Below are positions 1 through 7,898 of a stretch of 64,000 nt of DNA, in pieces; the first letter of the stretch is position 1, and each line of letters starts with the position of its first letter. The stretch covers positions 868,001 to 932,000 of the forward strand of contig NZ_SHKX01000010.1 of the NCBI RefSeq assembly GCF_004217445.1. The letters are read 5' to 3'. The notes beneath the pieces are model-generated. The model saw only the letters and a program-made list of their open reading frames with translations, searched no databases and had not been told where the DNA came from. Source of the stretch: Fluviicoccus keumensis (GTDB lineage Bacteria > Pseudomonadota > Gammaproteobacteria > Pseudomonadales > Moraxellaceae). Made by a program: the position numbers and the translations under genes.

Positions 1-403
1 GTACACCCAGCGCGGCGGCCTGACCCATCCCGAGGTGGAAACGTCACCGCGTCAGGTCTACCTGCTGCAGCGCAAGGCCAGCAAGGTGGGCGACGGCCTG
101 GGCAAGACCACGGGCTGGATCCATCGCACCGGGCTGAAGAACCGCCGGGTGGAGATGCTGTCCTCGGTGAATTACCGCAAGGTGGATGATGCCGGCCTGC
201 ACATCAGCATCGGCGACAAGGACATCGTGCTGCCGGTGGACAACGTCATCGTCTGCGCCGGGCAGGACCCGCTGCGCGAACTGGAGGACGGGCTGAAGGC
301 GGCCGGGATACCGGTGCACCTGATCGGCGGCGCGTTCGAAGCGAAGGAGCTGGACGCGAAGCATGCGATCAAGCAGGGGACGGAGCTGGCGGCGGCGCTC
401 TGA
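1..403 (+). CDS. fadH: 2,4-dienoyl-CoA reductase (NADPH), 3' end only
   Basis: This is the C-terminal part of FadH, the flavin/iron-sulfur enzyme that reduces 2,4-dienoyl-CoA during beta-oxidation of unsaturated fatty acids. The gene enters from the left edge; the frame starts at base 2 and 133 codons remain before TGA at 401-403. The stretches YTQRGGLTHPE, LLQRKASKVGDGLGKTTGW, VDNVIVCAGQDP and HLIGGAFEAKELDAKHAI closely resemble what is known of the end of E. coli FadH, where the NADPH-binding fold closes. The flavin barrel and the 4Fe-4S cysteines lie outside the window. It is followed by a repeat and a terminator shared with the convergent lipase gene. Confidence 0.93.
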   Translation, partial: YTQRGGLTHPEVETSPRQVYLLQRKASKVGDGLGKTTGWIHRTGLKNRRVEMLSSVNYRKVDDAGLHISIGDKDIVLPVDNVIVCAGQDPLRELEDGLKAAGIPVHLIGGAFEAKELDAKHAIKQGTELAAAL

Positions 404-415
404 AACCCCAGCCCC

Positions 416-486
416 TGTAGGTCGGGCTTCAGCCCGACAACCCCCTCCGCCCGCAGGCCGGTTGTCGGGTTGAAACCCGACCTACA
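416..486. repeat. REP-like inverted repeat pair
   Basis: Two 25-base arms, at 416-440 and 462-486, are near reverse complements of each other, and each is itself a small hairpin (GTCGGGCTTCAGCCCGAC and its counterpart GTCGGGTTGAAACCCGAC). This is the look of the extragenic palindromes found between genes in many GC-rich gammaproteobacteria. It sits between two convergent genes. I saw no second copy in this window. Confidence 0.7.
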
Positions 487-497
487 TCCCATCATGC

Positions 498-535
498 AAA
501 AAGCCGTTCCCTCTGCCGAAGGAACGGCTTTTTTT
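498..535. terminator. Bidirectional rho-independent terminator
   Basis: An A-run, the stem AGCCGTTCC/GGAACGGCT with the loop CTCTGCCGAA, and a T-run form a symmetric terminator that can serve both fadH (plus strand) and the lipase gene (minus strand). Confidence 0.9.
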
Positions 536-550
536 ATGCCGAAAACCCGC

Positions 551-1471
551 TTACATCCCCGCCAGCTTCAACCGGTTCAGCTGCTCGCGATAGACCGCCT
601 TCGGGTCGGTGGTCAGCGCCCGCAGGCCGAAGATGTGGTTCATGAAGTCGATGTGGTTCATGTCGTAGTTGTCGCGCACCACCTTGCCGACGTGCGCGCT
701 GCAACGGCCGACAAAGCCGTCATTGGCCTCGCCGTTGGTGAAGGCCAGCGACACCAGCTTCACCGCGCCGTCCAGCGGATCCAGCAGGTTGGTCACCTGC
801 GTGGTGCCGCCGAAGGAGAAATACTTCACGCCGTTGACTTCATAGGCGCCCTCGCCGCAGGCGGTGACGGGAATGGCTTGCGGGAATTTGATGTTGAAGG
901 CCGCCGATCCGGCGGTGCTCAGCGAGGCCAGGCTCTTGTTGGCGTTGACATCCAGACCCTGGCTGCTGCCGCCGGTCAGGTAATTGAGGATGGTGCCCGC
1001 CGCCTGCAACACCTGCGCGCCGATCGCGCCCGCCTTACCGCCGTTGACAATCAAGTCGGCCATCGGCGCACCCTTGGCGGGTGTGGCCATCGTGGTCACC
1101 GAGGCAATCTTCGACGGCATCATGGCCGCTACATAACGCACCGAGTGGCCGCCGTGGCTGTGGCCGATCAGGTTGACCTTGACCGCGCCGCTGATGGCGA
1201 GAATGTCCTGGGTCTGCTTCAGCAGCTGTTCGCCGCGCACTTCCGAACTTTCCAGACCCGAGACCTGCGTCACGAAGACATTGGCGCCGTTGCTGCGCAT
1301 GTCGGTGGGAATCTGGTACCAGTAATCAATCACGCCCAGCATCTTGTCCCAGCCGAACATGCCGTGGGCCAGCACCACCGGGTACTTGGTCTGGGCATAC
1401 GTGGAGGCGGCGTGGGCCGGAATGGCGGAAAGGCTCAATGCGATGCCGGCGGCGATCATCATCCGTTTCAT
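551..1471 (-). CDS. Secreted triacylglycerol lipase, Pseudomonas family I type
   Basis: A 306-residue alpha/beta hydrolase exported by a signal peptide (residues 1 to about 21, ending AHA). The start at 1471 is chosen because AGGGG lies six bases upstream; a longer frame from 1516 has no signal-peptide logic. The nucleophile elbow GHSHGG gives Ser105. Asp251 (NDGFVG) and His273 (MNHIDFMNH) complete the triad as in P. aeruginosa LipA, and Cys205/Cys257 match its disulfide. Family members are usually folded by a membrane foldase (Lif) encoded next door and leave by the type II system. No foldase gene is visible here; the divergent neighbour is an AraC-type regulator. It probably hydrolyses long-chain acylglycerols outside the cell. 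Confidence 0.92.
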   Translation of the reverse strand: MKRMMIAAGIALSLSAIPAHAASTYAQTKYPVVLAHGMFGWDKMLGVIDYWYQIPTDMRSNGANVFVTQVSGLESSEVRGEQLLKQTQDILAISGAVKVNLIGHSHGGHSVRYVAAMMPSKIASVTTMATPAKGAPMADLIVNGGKAGAIGAQVLQAAGTILNYLTGGSSQGLDVNANKSLASLSTAGSAAFNIKFPQAIPVTACGEGAYEVNGVKYFSFGGTTQVTNLLDPLDGAVKLVSLAFTNGEANDGFVGRCSAHVGKVVRDNYDMNHIDFMNHIFGLRALTTDPKAVYREQLNRLKLAGM

Positions 1472-1530
1472 GGTGTTTCCCCTGAACTGTGTTTTTGTTG
1501 TGGTCCCAAGGGTCAATCACCCCTTGTCAA

Positions 1531-1562
1531 GACAGGCGAATCATAATTAAGCGCCGCCTGTC
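1531..1562. promoter_or_regulatory. Inverted repeat between lipase and AraC regulator genes
   Basis: GACAGGCG (1531-1538) and CGCCTGTC (1555-1562) form perfect 8-base arms separated by 16 bases, in the 241-base divergent promoter region. The spacing would suit a dimeric regulator, possibly the adjacent AraC protein. This is position-based inference only. Confidence 0.35.
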
Positions 1563-1712
1563 GCCAAACCACCAAAAAGGACGAACGGCATCACAAATCC
1601 GGCCATTGCTCGGATATCGGGGGCGGACGCGGCGGCAGGCCTGTCGGAATCTTGCTTGCGGTGCGGATTTCCACGTTAAAATCGCCGCGTTCAGGAACAT
1701 GGGCCGCCAACA

Positions 1713-2765
1713 ATGACAATAACCGCGCCTCCGCCGGACGCCGCCATCGCGCCGGGTGTCGTTTCCGCTTTCGTCATCCGCCACGTCATGCAGCTGGGCC
1801 ACAAGCTGGGGGTCGGCCGCGAGCCGCTGATGGCGCGGGCGGGCGTCAGCGAGGCCGATCTCGCCCCCGCCGACGGCTGGGTGCGCCAGGACGTGCTGGA
1901 ACGGCTGCTGCTCTGTTCGCTGGATTACTGGCGCGACCCGGTGGTGACCTTGCGCGTGGTGCTGGCGATGGATCCCGCCATGATGGGCGTGCTGGGCTAC
2001 CTGATGCAGTGCTGCCCCACCCTGATCGACATGCAGCAGGCGCTGACCGAATTCAGCCGCCTCATTTCCACCGTGCACGCCCCGTCGATAACCCACGAGC
2101 CGGGCGTGTCGCTGTGGGCGGTCGAGGTTCGTTCACGATCGGAAGTCTTTGCGCGCCATAGCGAGGAGGGCTATCTGGCGCTGTGCGCGCAGCTGATCCA
2201 CCGTCAAACTCCCGAAGCGCTGCTGGGCGTGCGCCTGCGCCATGCGCCGGCCATGGAAGCAGGCCTGCCCCATCCGCTGTACGCCCGCGCCTTTCCCTGT
2301 CCGGTGCGCTTTGACCAGCGCCGGTCGGCGCTGGTGGTCGATCCGCAGGCGCTGAACCGGCCCCTGCCCTTTGGCGATGCCGCCATTTTCGAGACGCTGC
2401 GCCAGCAGGCGCGGACACTGGTGCAGCAACTGGGCGCGCAGCCGCGTCTGGCCGACCGGGTGAAGGAATGCCTGCGCGGGCTGCTGGCACGCGGCCTCAG
2501 CTCGCGCGAGGCAGTGGCGGCGGAACTGGGTCTCAGTCCCCGCCACCTGCACCGGCGCTTGCAGGAGGAAGGCTGCCGTTATCAGGCCATTCTGGATGAG
2601 TTGCGCTCGGAGCTGGCGCACAAGCAGCTGCTGCAAAGCCGGGACGGACTGGACGACATCGCCGCCCGGCTCGGCTTCAGCAGCGCCGGTTCCTTCTCGC
2701 GCTGGTTCCGCCAGACCACCGGCCTGACGCCGCAGGAATTCCGCCGCGCCACTCTCAGCGGCTGA
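1713..2765 (+). CDS. AraC-family transcriptional regulator (arabinose-binding-type N-terminus)
   Basis: A 350-residue regulator with an N-terminal ligand-sensing domain of the kind shared with OruR-type activators (about residues 20-220) and a C-terminal AraC DNA-binding domain. Two helix-turn-helix units are visible: SSREAVAAELGLSPRHLHRRLQ, and DDIAARLGFSSAGSFSRWFRQ followed by TGLTPQEFRR. It is transcribed away from the lipase gene, which suggests local control of lipase expression, but the ligand is unknown. Its last 11 bases overlap the convergent START-domain gene. Two further regulators of the same architecture occur in the window (39843 and 51186). Confidence 0.88.
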   Translation: MTITAPPPDAAIAPGVVSAFVIRHVMQLGHKLGVGREPLMARAGVSEADLAPADGWVRQDVLERLLLCSLDYWRDPVVTLRVVLAMDPAMMGVLGYLMQCCPTLIDMQQALTEFSRLISTVHAPSITHEPGVSLWAVEVRSRSEVFARHSEEGYLALCAQLIHRQTPEALLGVRLRHAPAMEAGLPHPLYARAFPCPVRFDQRRSALVVDPQALNRPLPFGDAAIFETLRQQARTLVQQLGAQPRLADRVKECLRGLLARGLSSREAVAAELGLSPRHLHRRLQEEGCRYQAILDELRSELAHKQLLQSRDGLDDIAARLGFSSAGSFSRWFRQTTGLTPQEFRRATLSG

Positions 2766-3495
2766 CCGTCTGCCGGTAATCGCCGCTGTCATAGACCGGG
2801 AAGGGCAATGGCTTGCCCTGGTCGTAATCCCCCGATTTCAGCCGCCGCTGCATCGCCACCACGATCGCATAGGGCGCGCTGCGCTGCACGAAATTGGCCG
2901 CCCACAACGGCACCTTGCCGCCCGGGTCGACATAGCCTTCCGTTTCCAGCAGCACCTTGCCGTTCTCCAGCGGCTGGAAACGGCTGGTGATTTCCTGCGC
3001 GGGCATGCGCACGCGCGGCGGCTTCAGCGGCAAATAATCGGGGTCAGCGATGATTTTCAGCGTCAGCATTTTCTGGCTGCGGCTTTGCGGAATCACCACC
3101 CCGCGCAGCACCACGTCGCGCTCGGGCAGCCCCGCCGGGGCGCGGTGCACCACATAGACCACGTACTCGGTGGGCGACACCTGCTTCAGCAGCTTCGATT
3201 CCATCACCTGCCAGTACCACTTGTCATAGCCGGGAAAATCCAGCATCAGCCGCGCCACCGCTTCCATCGAGCCTTCCAGCTCGGCCTGCACCTTGAACGA
3301 ACGGAAAGTCTTGCCGTCCTCCTGGCGCATCCAGGTGGTGATGTTGCGCTTGGCGTCGTGGCGGATCTGCCGCCATTCGCTGCCGAAGCGGGTCTGGAAT
3401 TCGTCGAGACTGCCGTCATCATCGGCCGACGCCGCCAGCACCGGGGAGGCCGTCAGTATGGCCAGCAGCAGGGTGGCGATTACCTTGAGCTTCAT
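2755..3495 (-). CDS. Exported START-domain protein
   Basis: A 246-residue protein with a signal peptide (LLLAILTASPVLA) followed by a START/polyketide-cyclase-like lipid-binding fold. Its stretches (W.QVMES, APAGLPERDVV, ANFVQRSAPYA) recur in the protein at 59814-60476, so the two are paralogues. I place the start at ATG 3495, seven bases after GGGAG; GTG at 3501 is possible. It lies two bases after the stop of the ketopantoate-reductase-like gene, so the two are probably translated together. A periplasmic lipid- or sterol-like ligand is likely, but nothing in the sequence names it. The C-terminus overlaps the convergent AraC gene. Confidence 0.8.
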   Translation of the reverse strand: MKLKVIATLLLAILTASPVLAASADDDGSLDEFQTRFGSEWRQIRHDAKRNITTWMRQEDGKTFRSFKVQAELEGSMEAVARLMLDFPGYDKWYWQVMESKLLKQVSPTEYVVYVVHRAPAGLPERDVVLRGVVIPQSRSQKMLTLKIIADPDYLPLKPPRVRMPAQEITSRFQPLENGKVLLETEGYVDPGGKVPLWAANFVQRSAPYAIVVAMQRRLKSGDYDQGKPLPFPVYDSGDYRQTVSR

Positions 3496-3497
3496 GA

Positions 3498-4460
3498 TCA
3501 CACTCCCGCCGGTTCCGGCAGCGACAACCGCAAGGTCTGCAGCGACGACACCGGCAGCCGCCGCGCCGCGCCCAGTTCGATATAGCTGTCCAGCATCAAC
3601 CGCGTCTGCACGCCCACCTTGGAATAATGGAAGCGCAGGTACACCTGCAGGTCGAAGGGGAAGACGCGCTTCAACAGGGGCAGCGCCAGCCGCCAGGTCA
3701 GCGGCCAGACCAGCGGGTGCAGCGCCCAGGTGCTGCCGCCGGTTTCCGCCGCCGCCGCCTGCATGGCCTCGCGGGACGCCTGTAGCCCCTCGCGCAACCG
3801 GGGACTGGCGGGCAGGCCGTACAGATCCCAGCCGTTGGCTTCCAGCGCCGCCATCAGCGGTTGCATCATCGCCACGAAGGCGGCGGTGCTGCGGGCAAAA
3901 TCCGCCACCTGTCGCGCCGGCACCCCGGCCTGCTTCAACGTCGTGGTGACAGCGGCGGCGCGGGCGGGTTCCCCGGCCACCAGCGCCGGGGTCAGCGGCG
4001 GCAGGAAGAAAGCGATGCCCGCCGGGCCGGGCTGCCCCGGCAGCGGCGACTGGAAGCTGATGAAGGGGATCAATGATTGCACGACCTGTTGCCGTTGCGG
4101 CGTCCGGCTGCGCACGAATTCCCCGTCATGGATGTCCGGCTGCAGGCAGATCACGGTGGCGTCGCCCACCGCCGCCAGCACCTGCCGCGCCAGCTCGCCG
4201 CGCAGGGCGTCGGAGGGCAGCGTCAGCCACACCTGGTCCCAGCGCCCGGCGGCCACCTCGGCCGGATCGGTCAGCAGCCCGAAGCCGTCCAGCCGTTCCG
4301 TCACCGCCCCGCCGCGCCGCAGCCGGTGCAGGTCCAGCCCGGCCTTCAGGTCATCGGCGTACTTCGCCTTCACAAAAAAGCTGACCGCATGCCCTGCCCG
4401 CGCCAGATGCAGCGCATAGACCTGACCGATGGCCCCGGCCCCCACCACCAGAATGTTCAT
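3498..4460 (-). CDS. Ketopantoate reductase-like NAD(P)-dependent dehydrogenase
   Basis: A 320-residue protein beginning MNILVVGAGAIGQVYALHLARAGH, a Rossmann dinucleotide-binding motif typical of the ApbA/PanE family. The N-terminal half is recognisable, with a VWLTLPSDAL segment where PanE binds cofactor. The C-terminal half is diverged and is followed by a basic, hydrophobic stretch (PLTWRLALPLLKRVFPFDLQVYLRFHYSK) not usual for PanE. It may therefore act on something other than ketopantoate. First gene of a two-gene unit with the START-domain protein, which suggests a lipid-related role. That link is inference. Confidence 0.7.
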   Translation of the reverse strand: MNILVVGAGAIGQVYALHLARAGHAVSFFVKAKYADDLKAGLDLHRLRRGGAVTERLDGFGLLTDPAEVAAGRWDQVWLTLPSDALRGELARQVLAAVGDATVICLQPDIHDGEFVRSRTPQRQQVVQSLIPFISFQSPLPGQPGPAGIAFFLPPLTPALVAGEPARAAAVTTTLKQAGVPARQVADFARSTAAFVAMMQPLMAALEANGWDLYGLPASPRLREGLQASREAMQAAAAETGGSTWALHPLVWPLTWRLALPLLKRVFPFDLQVYLRFHYSKVGVQTRLMLDSYIELGAARRLPVSSLQTLRLSLPEPAGV

Positions 4461-4520
4461 CCCCCGCTCCCGGCGTTTTCCGCCCGCCTTGTTGACTTAA
4501 AATTGTGCAAACCCGACAAT

Positions 4521-4539
4521 AGCTGAATAAATATCAGCT
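4521..4539. promoter_or_regulatory. Small inverted repeat in divergent promoter region
   Basis: AGCTGA and TCAGCT flank seven bases in an A/T-rich part of the 232-base gap between the ketopantoate-reductase-like gene and the ceramidase gene. A TTGACA at 4588-4593 could be a -35 element for the ceramidase, but no good -10 follows at 17 bases. Weak evidence. Confidence 0.2.
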
Positions 4540-4692
4540 TTAAGGAAAGCCTGTCAACGCGCTTCCGCCGAACGGCGGGTCCGTCGATTGACAGCCGGCG
4601 GCCGCAGCTGTCACATTGAAAGCTGATCATTCATCGGTTTTACAGGCCGGGCCGCGCCCGGTTCTTCTTTCCAACAGGGCACGGGGTGAACG

Positions 4693-6441
4693 ATGTACGA
4701 AGCAGGCTGGAGCAAGCGCGGGATCACGGTCAGGACGCAGGGTCACGCCATGATGGGCTATGGCATGTGGCACAACCGCGCCTGGGGCCAGGCCACGGCG
4801 CTGTACGCGCGCGCCCTCTACCTGCGCGACGGCGGCGGGCGCGGCCTCGTCTTTGTGCTGCTCGACCTCGGCTACATCACCCACGCCATGCGCAGCGGCG
4901 TGGTGGCGCGCCTGACTCAGGTCATGGGCGAAGCCTTTGAGGAACAAGCGCTGGTGCTGACCTGCACCCACACCCATTCCGGCCCCGGCGGCTGCAGCCA
5001 TGACGCCATGTACAACGTCGTCACCCCCGGTTTTGTACCCGAGCACGTGGAGGCGATTGTCAGCGCCATCGTCGATGCCGTCACCGCCGCCTGGCAAAGC
5101 GCCGCTCCGACCGAACTGATGCTGGCGCGCGGCGGCTTCGACGAGCCGGTGCCGGTGGCGTGGAACCGCTCGCTGGCCGCCTACAACCGCAATCCCGATG
5201 TCACCCCGCGCACCGAGCATGAGACGCATCTGGCGCTGGACCGCGAGATGCAGGTACTGGCCTTCCGCCGCGACGGCAAGGTGCAGGCGCTGCTGTCGCT
5301 GTTCGGCGTGCACGCTACCTGCATCGGCAACACCAACACCCGCTACTCCGGCGACAACAAGGGCCACGCGGCGCTGGCGGCGGAAGCGCAACTGGCCGCC
5401 AACGGCGCGAGCGAGCCGGTGGCGCTGTTCGCGCAAGCCACGGCCGGCGATGTCTCGCCGCACTATCAGGGACCGGGCGACATTGCCCGCCGCGCCCGTC
5501 TCAGCGGCGAGGCGGAACATGCCTACGCTGAACGCAACGGCCGCTACCAGAGCACGCAGGCACTGGAGATGCTCGCCGCCGGAAACGGCCAGCCGGTCGA
5601 GGGCGGCATCGACGCGGTGCTGACCTACCTCGACTTCACCGTGCAGCAGGCCGACCCGCGCTTCGCCCAGGGCCGCGACGACGCCTTCACCAGCGACCCC
5701 TGCCACGGTGTCGCCTTCTTCACCGGCACCCGAGTCGACGGCCCCGGCATGCCGCAGCCGCTGGGCGCGGTGGCGAAAAAGGTGGCGCGCTGGGTGAAGC
5801 GCAACCGGCTGGGGCATCCCGCCGGACAAAGCGCCGAAGACCGCGCCTATTACCAGCGCCTCTATGCCGCGCAGGGACCGAAGGACATCCTGCTGGAAGC
5901 CGGGCGCAAGCAGGTGCTGGGCCAGCCGATTGCCAGACTGATGGTGCCGAGCTTCGCCGACCCGCTGGTGGCGGAAATGAAGCGGCAGGCGCAAAAGGGC
6001 GCGATGAACTTCAGCGCGATGGTGCCGACGGTGCTGCCCCTGCAGATCGTGCGGCTGGGACCGCTGGCGCTGGTCTGCTGTCCGGGCGAATTCACCACCA
6101 TGGCCGGACGGCGGGTGGTGCAGGCAGTTCAGGAAGCCCTGCACCCCGCCGGGGTGGAACAGGTGCTGATCTGCACCTACTGCAACGATTACATGGGTTA
6201 TGTCACCACGAACGAGGAATACCAGGAACAGGCCTACGAAGGCGGCCACACCATCTTCGGGCAATGGACCGGCGCAGCGTTCCAGACCGCTTTCGCGGCG
6301 CTGGCGCGGCAGCTGGCGCGCCCGGCCGGACAACGCCGCCACGACCGCGCCACCCGGCCGCAGCCCGCCCCGGCCGCCGAACTGGCGCTGCGCACCAACC
6401 TGCCGGTGCCGGTGCGCCGTCCCGGCCGCACCCCGGCGTGA
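4693..6441 (+). CDS. Neutral/alkaline ceramidase family amidase
   Basis: A 582-residue member of the neutral ceramidase family, zinc enzymes that cleave the amide bond of ceramide to sphingosine and fatty acid. Visible features are CTHTHSGP (His93 and His95 region), GVHAT (His207) and the active-site segment ATAGDVSPH with Ser255, which corresponds to the family's catalytic GDVSPN. Later come CCPGEFTTMAGRR and the zinc-side segment around TYCNDYMGY. ATG 4693 follows GGGG nine bases upstream. Unlike the secreted Pseudomonas enzyme there is no signal peptide: the protein begins MYEAGWSKRG. It would therefore be cytoplasmic or exported by an unusual route. The C-terminus is Arg/Pro/Ala-rich and probably disordered. 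Confidence 0.85.
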   Translation: MYEAGWSKRGITVRTQGHAMMGYGMWHNRAWGQATALYARALYLRDGGGRGLVFVLLDLGYITHAMRSGVVARLTQVMGEAFEEQALVLTCTHTHSGPGGCSHDAMYNVVTPGFVPEHVEAIVSAIVDAVTAAWQSAAPTELMLARGGFDEPVPVAWNRSLAAYNRNPDVTPRTEHETHLALDREMQVLAFRRDGKVQALLSLFGVHATCIGNTNTRYSGDNKGHAALAAEAQLAANGASEPVALFAQATAGDVSPHYQGPGDIARRARLSGEAEHAYAERNGRYQSTQALEMLAAGNGQPVEGGIDAVLTYLDFTVQQADPRFAQGRDDAFTSDPCHGVAFFTGTRVDGPGMPQPLGAVAKKVARWVKRNRLGHPAGQSAEDRAYYQRLYAAQGPKDILLEAGRKQVLGQPIARLMVPSFADPLVAEMKRQAQKGAMNFSAMVPTVLPLQIVRLGPLALVCCPGEFTTMAGRRVVQAVQEALHPAGVEQVLICTYCNDYMGYVTTNEEYQEQAYEGGHTIFGQWTGAAFQTAFAALARQLARPAGQRRHDRATRPQPAPAAELALRTNLPVPVRRPGRTPA

Positions 6442-6545
6442 ACCCGCCGCCGGACCGGGCAACCGACAGGCCGGTCCGGTGTCCGTTGCAGGGGCCGCCC
6501 GCCTCCGCTAACCTGCTTGAAGAGATTTCCGCCTTCAGGCCAACC

Positions 6546-7781
6546 ATGACGTCCTCCCGCTCCGGCGGCGACCGCGAATCCCGCATCCGGGACATCCAGT
6601 CGCTGCTGGCTTCCAACCTGCAGTTCCGCCGCTTCCGCCCGGAACTGGAGGAGGGCTTCATCGCCCATGTCCGCGACCGCGCCCAGCGCCTGTCGCGCGA
6701 CAGCCTGTGGATCACGATCATCATGTACCTGGTCACCGCCGTTCTGGGCCTGTGGCAGGTGGACCGCTTTTCCGATCCGGTCTATCGCGACGGCAACCTG
6801 GCGGCGATGGCCTGGCTGCTGGTGGTGGAAGGCTTCCTGCTGGCCTTCGTGCTCAGCATTCCCTACCTGCCCGGCCGCGAACGCTTTTACCGGCTGTATG
6901 CCTCGTTCAGCAGCGGCGGCGCGGTCGGCGTGCTGTTCTACGGCGCATCGCTGTTTCCCGAACCCTACTTCAATGTCTTCATCAGCTATGTGGTGATCCT
7001 CGCCACCGTCGTCACCTATGGCGTCGCGGGGCTGGTGACGCGGCACACGGCCGTCGCCTGCCTAGCGGCGGTGCTGCTGGCGATCGCGGCCATCCGGTCG
7101 CAGGGGTTGTGGCTGGACCTCGGCTACCTGCTCGCCTACGGCGGTCTCGCCAATGCCATCGGCATCCTGCTGTCCTTCCTGCTGGAATCGCGCGACCGCG
7201 TCACCTTCCTGCAATCGCAACTGCTGGCGCTGGAAAAGGACCGGCTGGACGAATACGCCGCCGAGGTCGAGCAGTTGTCGCGGCAGGACGCGCTGACCGG
7301 ACTGGCCAACCGCCGCTGCTTTGACGAAACCGTGACCCGCGAATGGGGGCTGGCCTGCCGCCGCCAGGAATCGATCGCCGTGATCTTCCTCGATGTCGAT
7401 TTCTTCAAGCCCTACAACGACACCTACGGCCACCCGGCCGGCGACGCCGTGCTGCGGCAGGTGGGCCGGGCGCTGGCGGCGACCGTGGGCCGGCCGGCGG
7501 ACCTGGCGGCGCGCTACGGCGGCGAGGAATTCGTGGTGCTGCTGCCCGATACCGATCTGGACGGCGCTCACGCCATTGCCGAGCGCATGGCCGCCGCCAT
7601 CGCCGCGCTGGCGATTCCGCACGGGCGGTCGGCGGTGGCCGAGCGCATTACCGTCAGCATGGGCGTGGCGGCAACCACGCCGACGCCCGACAGCGTCTGC
7701 GGGGAACTGATCGATGCCGCCGACCAGGCGGTCTACGCCGCCAAGGCCGCCGGACGCAACCGCATCGTCACCGCCGCCTGA
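6546..7781 (+). CDS. Membrane diguanylate cyclase (GGDEF)
   Basis: A 411-residue protein. After a cytoplasmic lead of about 55 residues come roughly six hydrophobic segments (LWITIIMYLVTAVLGLW, AAMAWLLVVEGFLLAFVL, VFISYVVILATVVTYGV, TAVACLAAVLLAIAAI and others). A short coiled region follows, then a GGDEF domain from about residue 255. The active-site loop is GGEEF (about 324-328), and an RxxD inhibitory site (RPAD) lies exactly five residues before it, so a feedback-regulated active cyclase making cyclic di-GMP is expected. The start ATG at 6546 is chosen because the upstream extension is Pro/Arg/Ala-rich and unlike protein. The membrane sensor domain is not one I can name. Confidence 0.87.
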   Translation: MTSSRSGGDRESRIRDIQSLLASNLQFRRFRPELEEGFIAHVRDRAQRLSRDSLWITIIMYLVTAVLGLWQVDRFSDPVYRDGNLAAMAWLLVVEGFLLAFVLSIPYLPGRERFYRLYASFSSGGAVGVLFYGASLFPEPYFNVFISYVVILATVVTYGVAGLVTRHTAVACLAAVLLAIAAIRSQGLWLDLGYLLAYGGLANAIGILLSFLLESRDRVTFLQSQLLALEKDRLDEYAAEVEQLSRQDALTGLANRRCFDETVTREWGLACRRQESIAVIFLDVDFFKPYNDTYGHPAGDAVLRQVGRALAATVGRPADLAARYGGEEFVVLLPDTDLDGAHAIAERMAAAIAALAIPHGRSAVAERITVSMGVAATTPTPDSVCGELIDAADQAVYAAKAAGRNRIVTAA

Positions 7782-7898
7782 ACGCACCGTTCGTCAGCAG
7801 ACCCCCTGCCAGCCATGACGACGGACTCTTTCCTGCTATAATGTGATCATTGATCATCTATCCACGCGCAACTCCCCCGCAGAAGAGGAGGCGACCCC

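Noticed and set aside
4627..6462. A 611-codon open frame on the minus strand
   Set aside because: It is the antisense shadow of the ceramidase gene, whose conserved motifs are on the plus strand; the minus product is Arg/His/Gly-rich with no family pattern.
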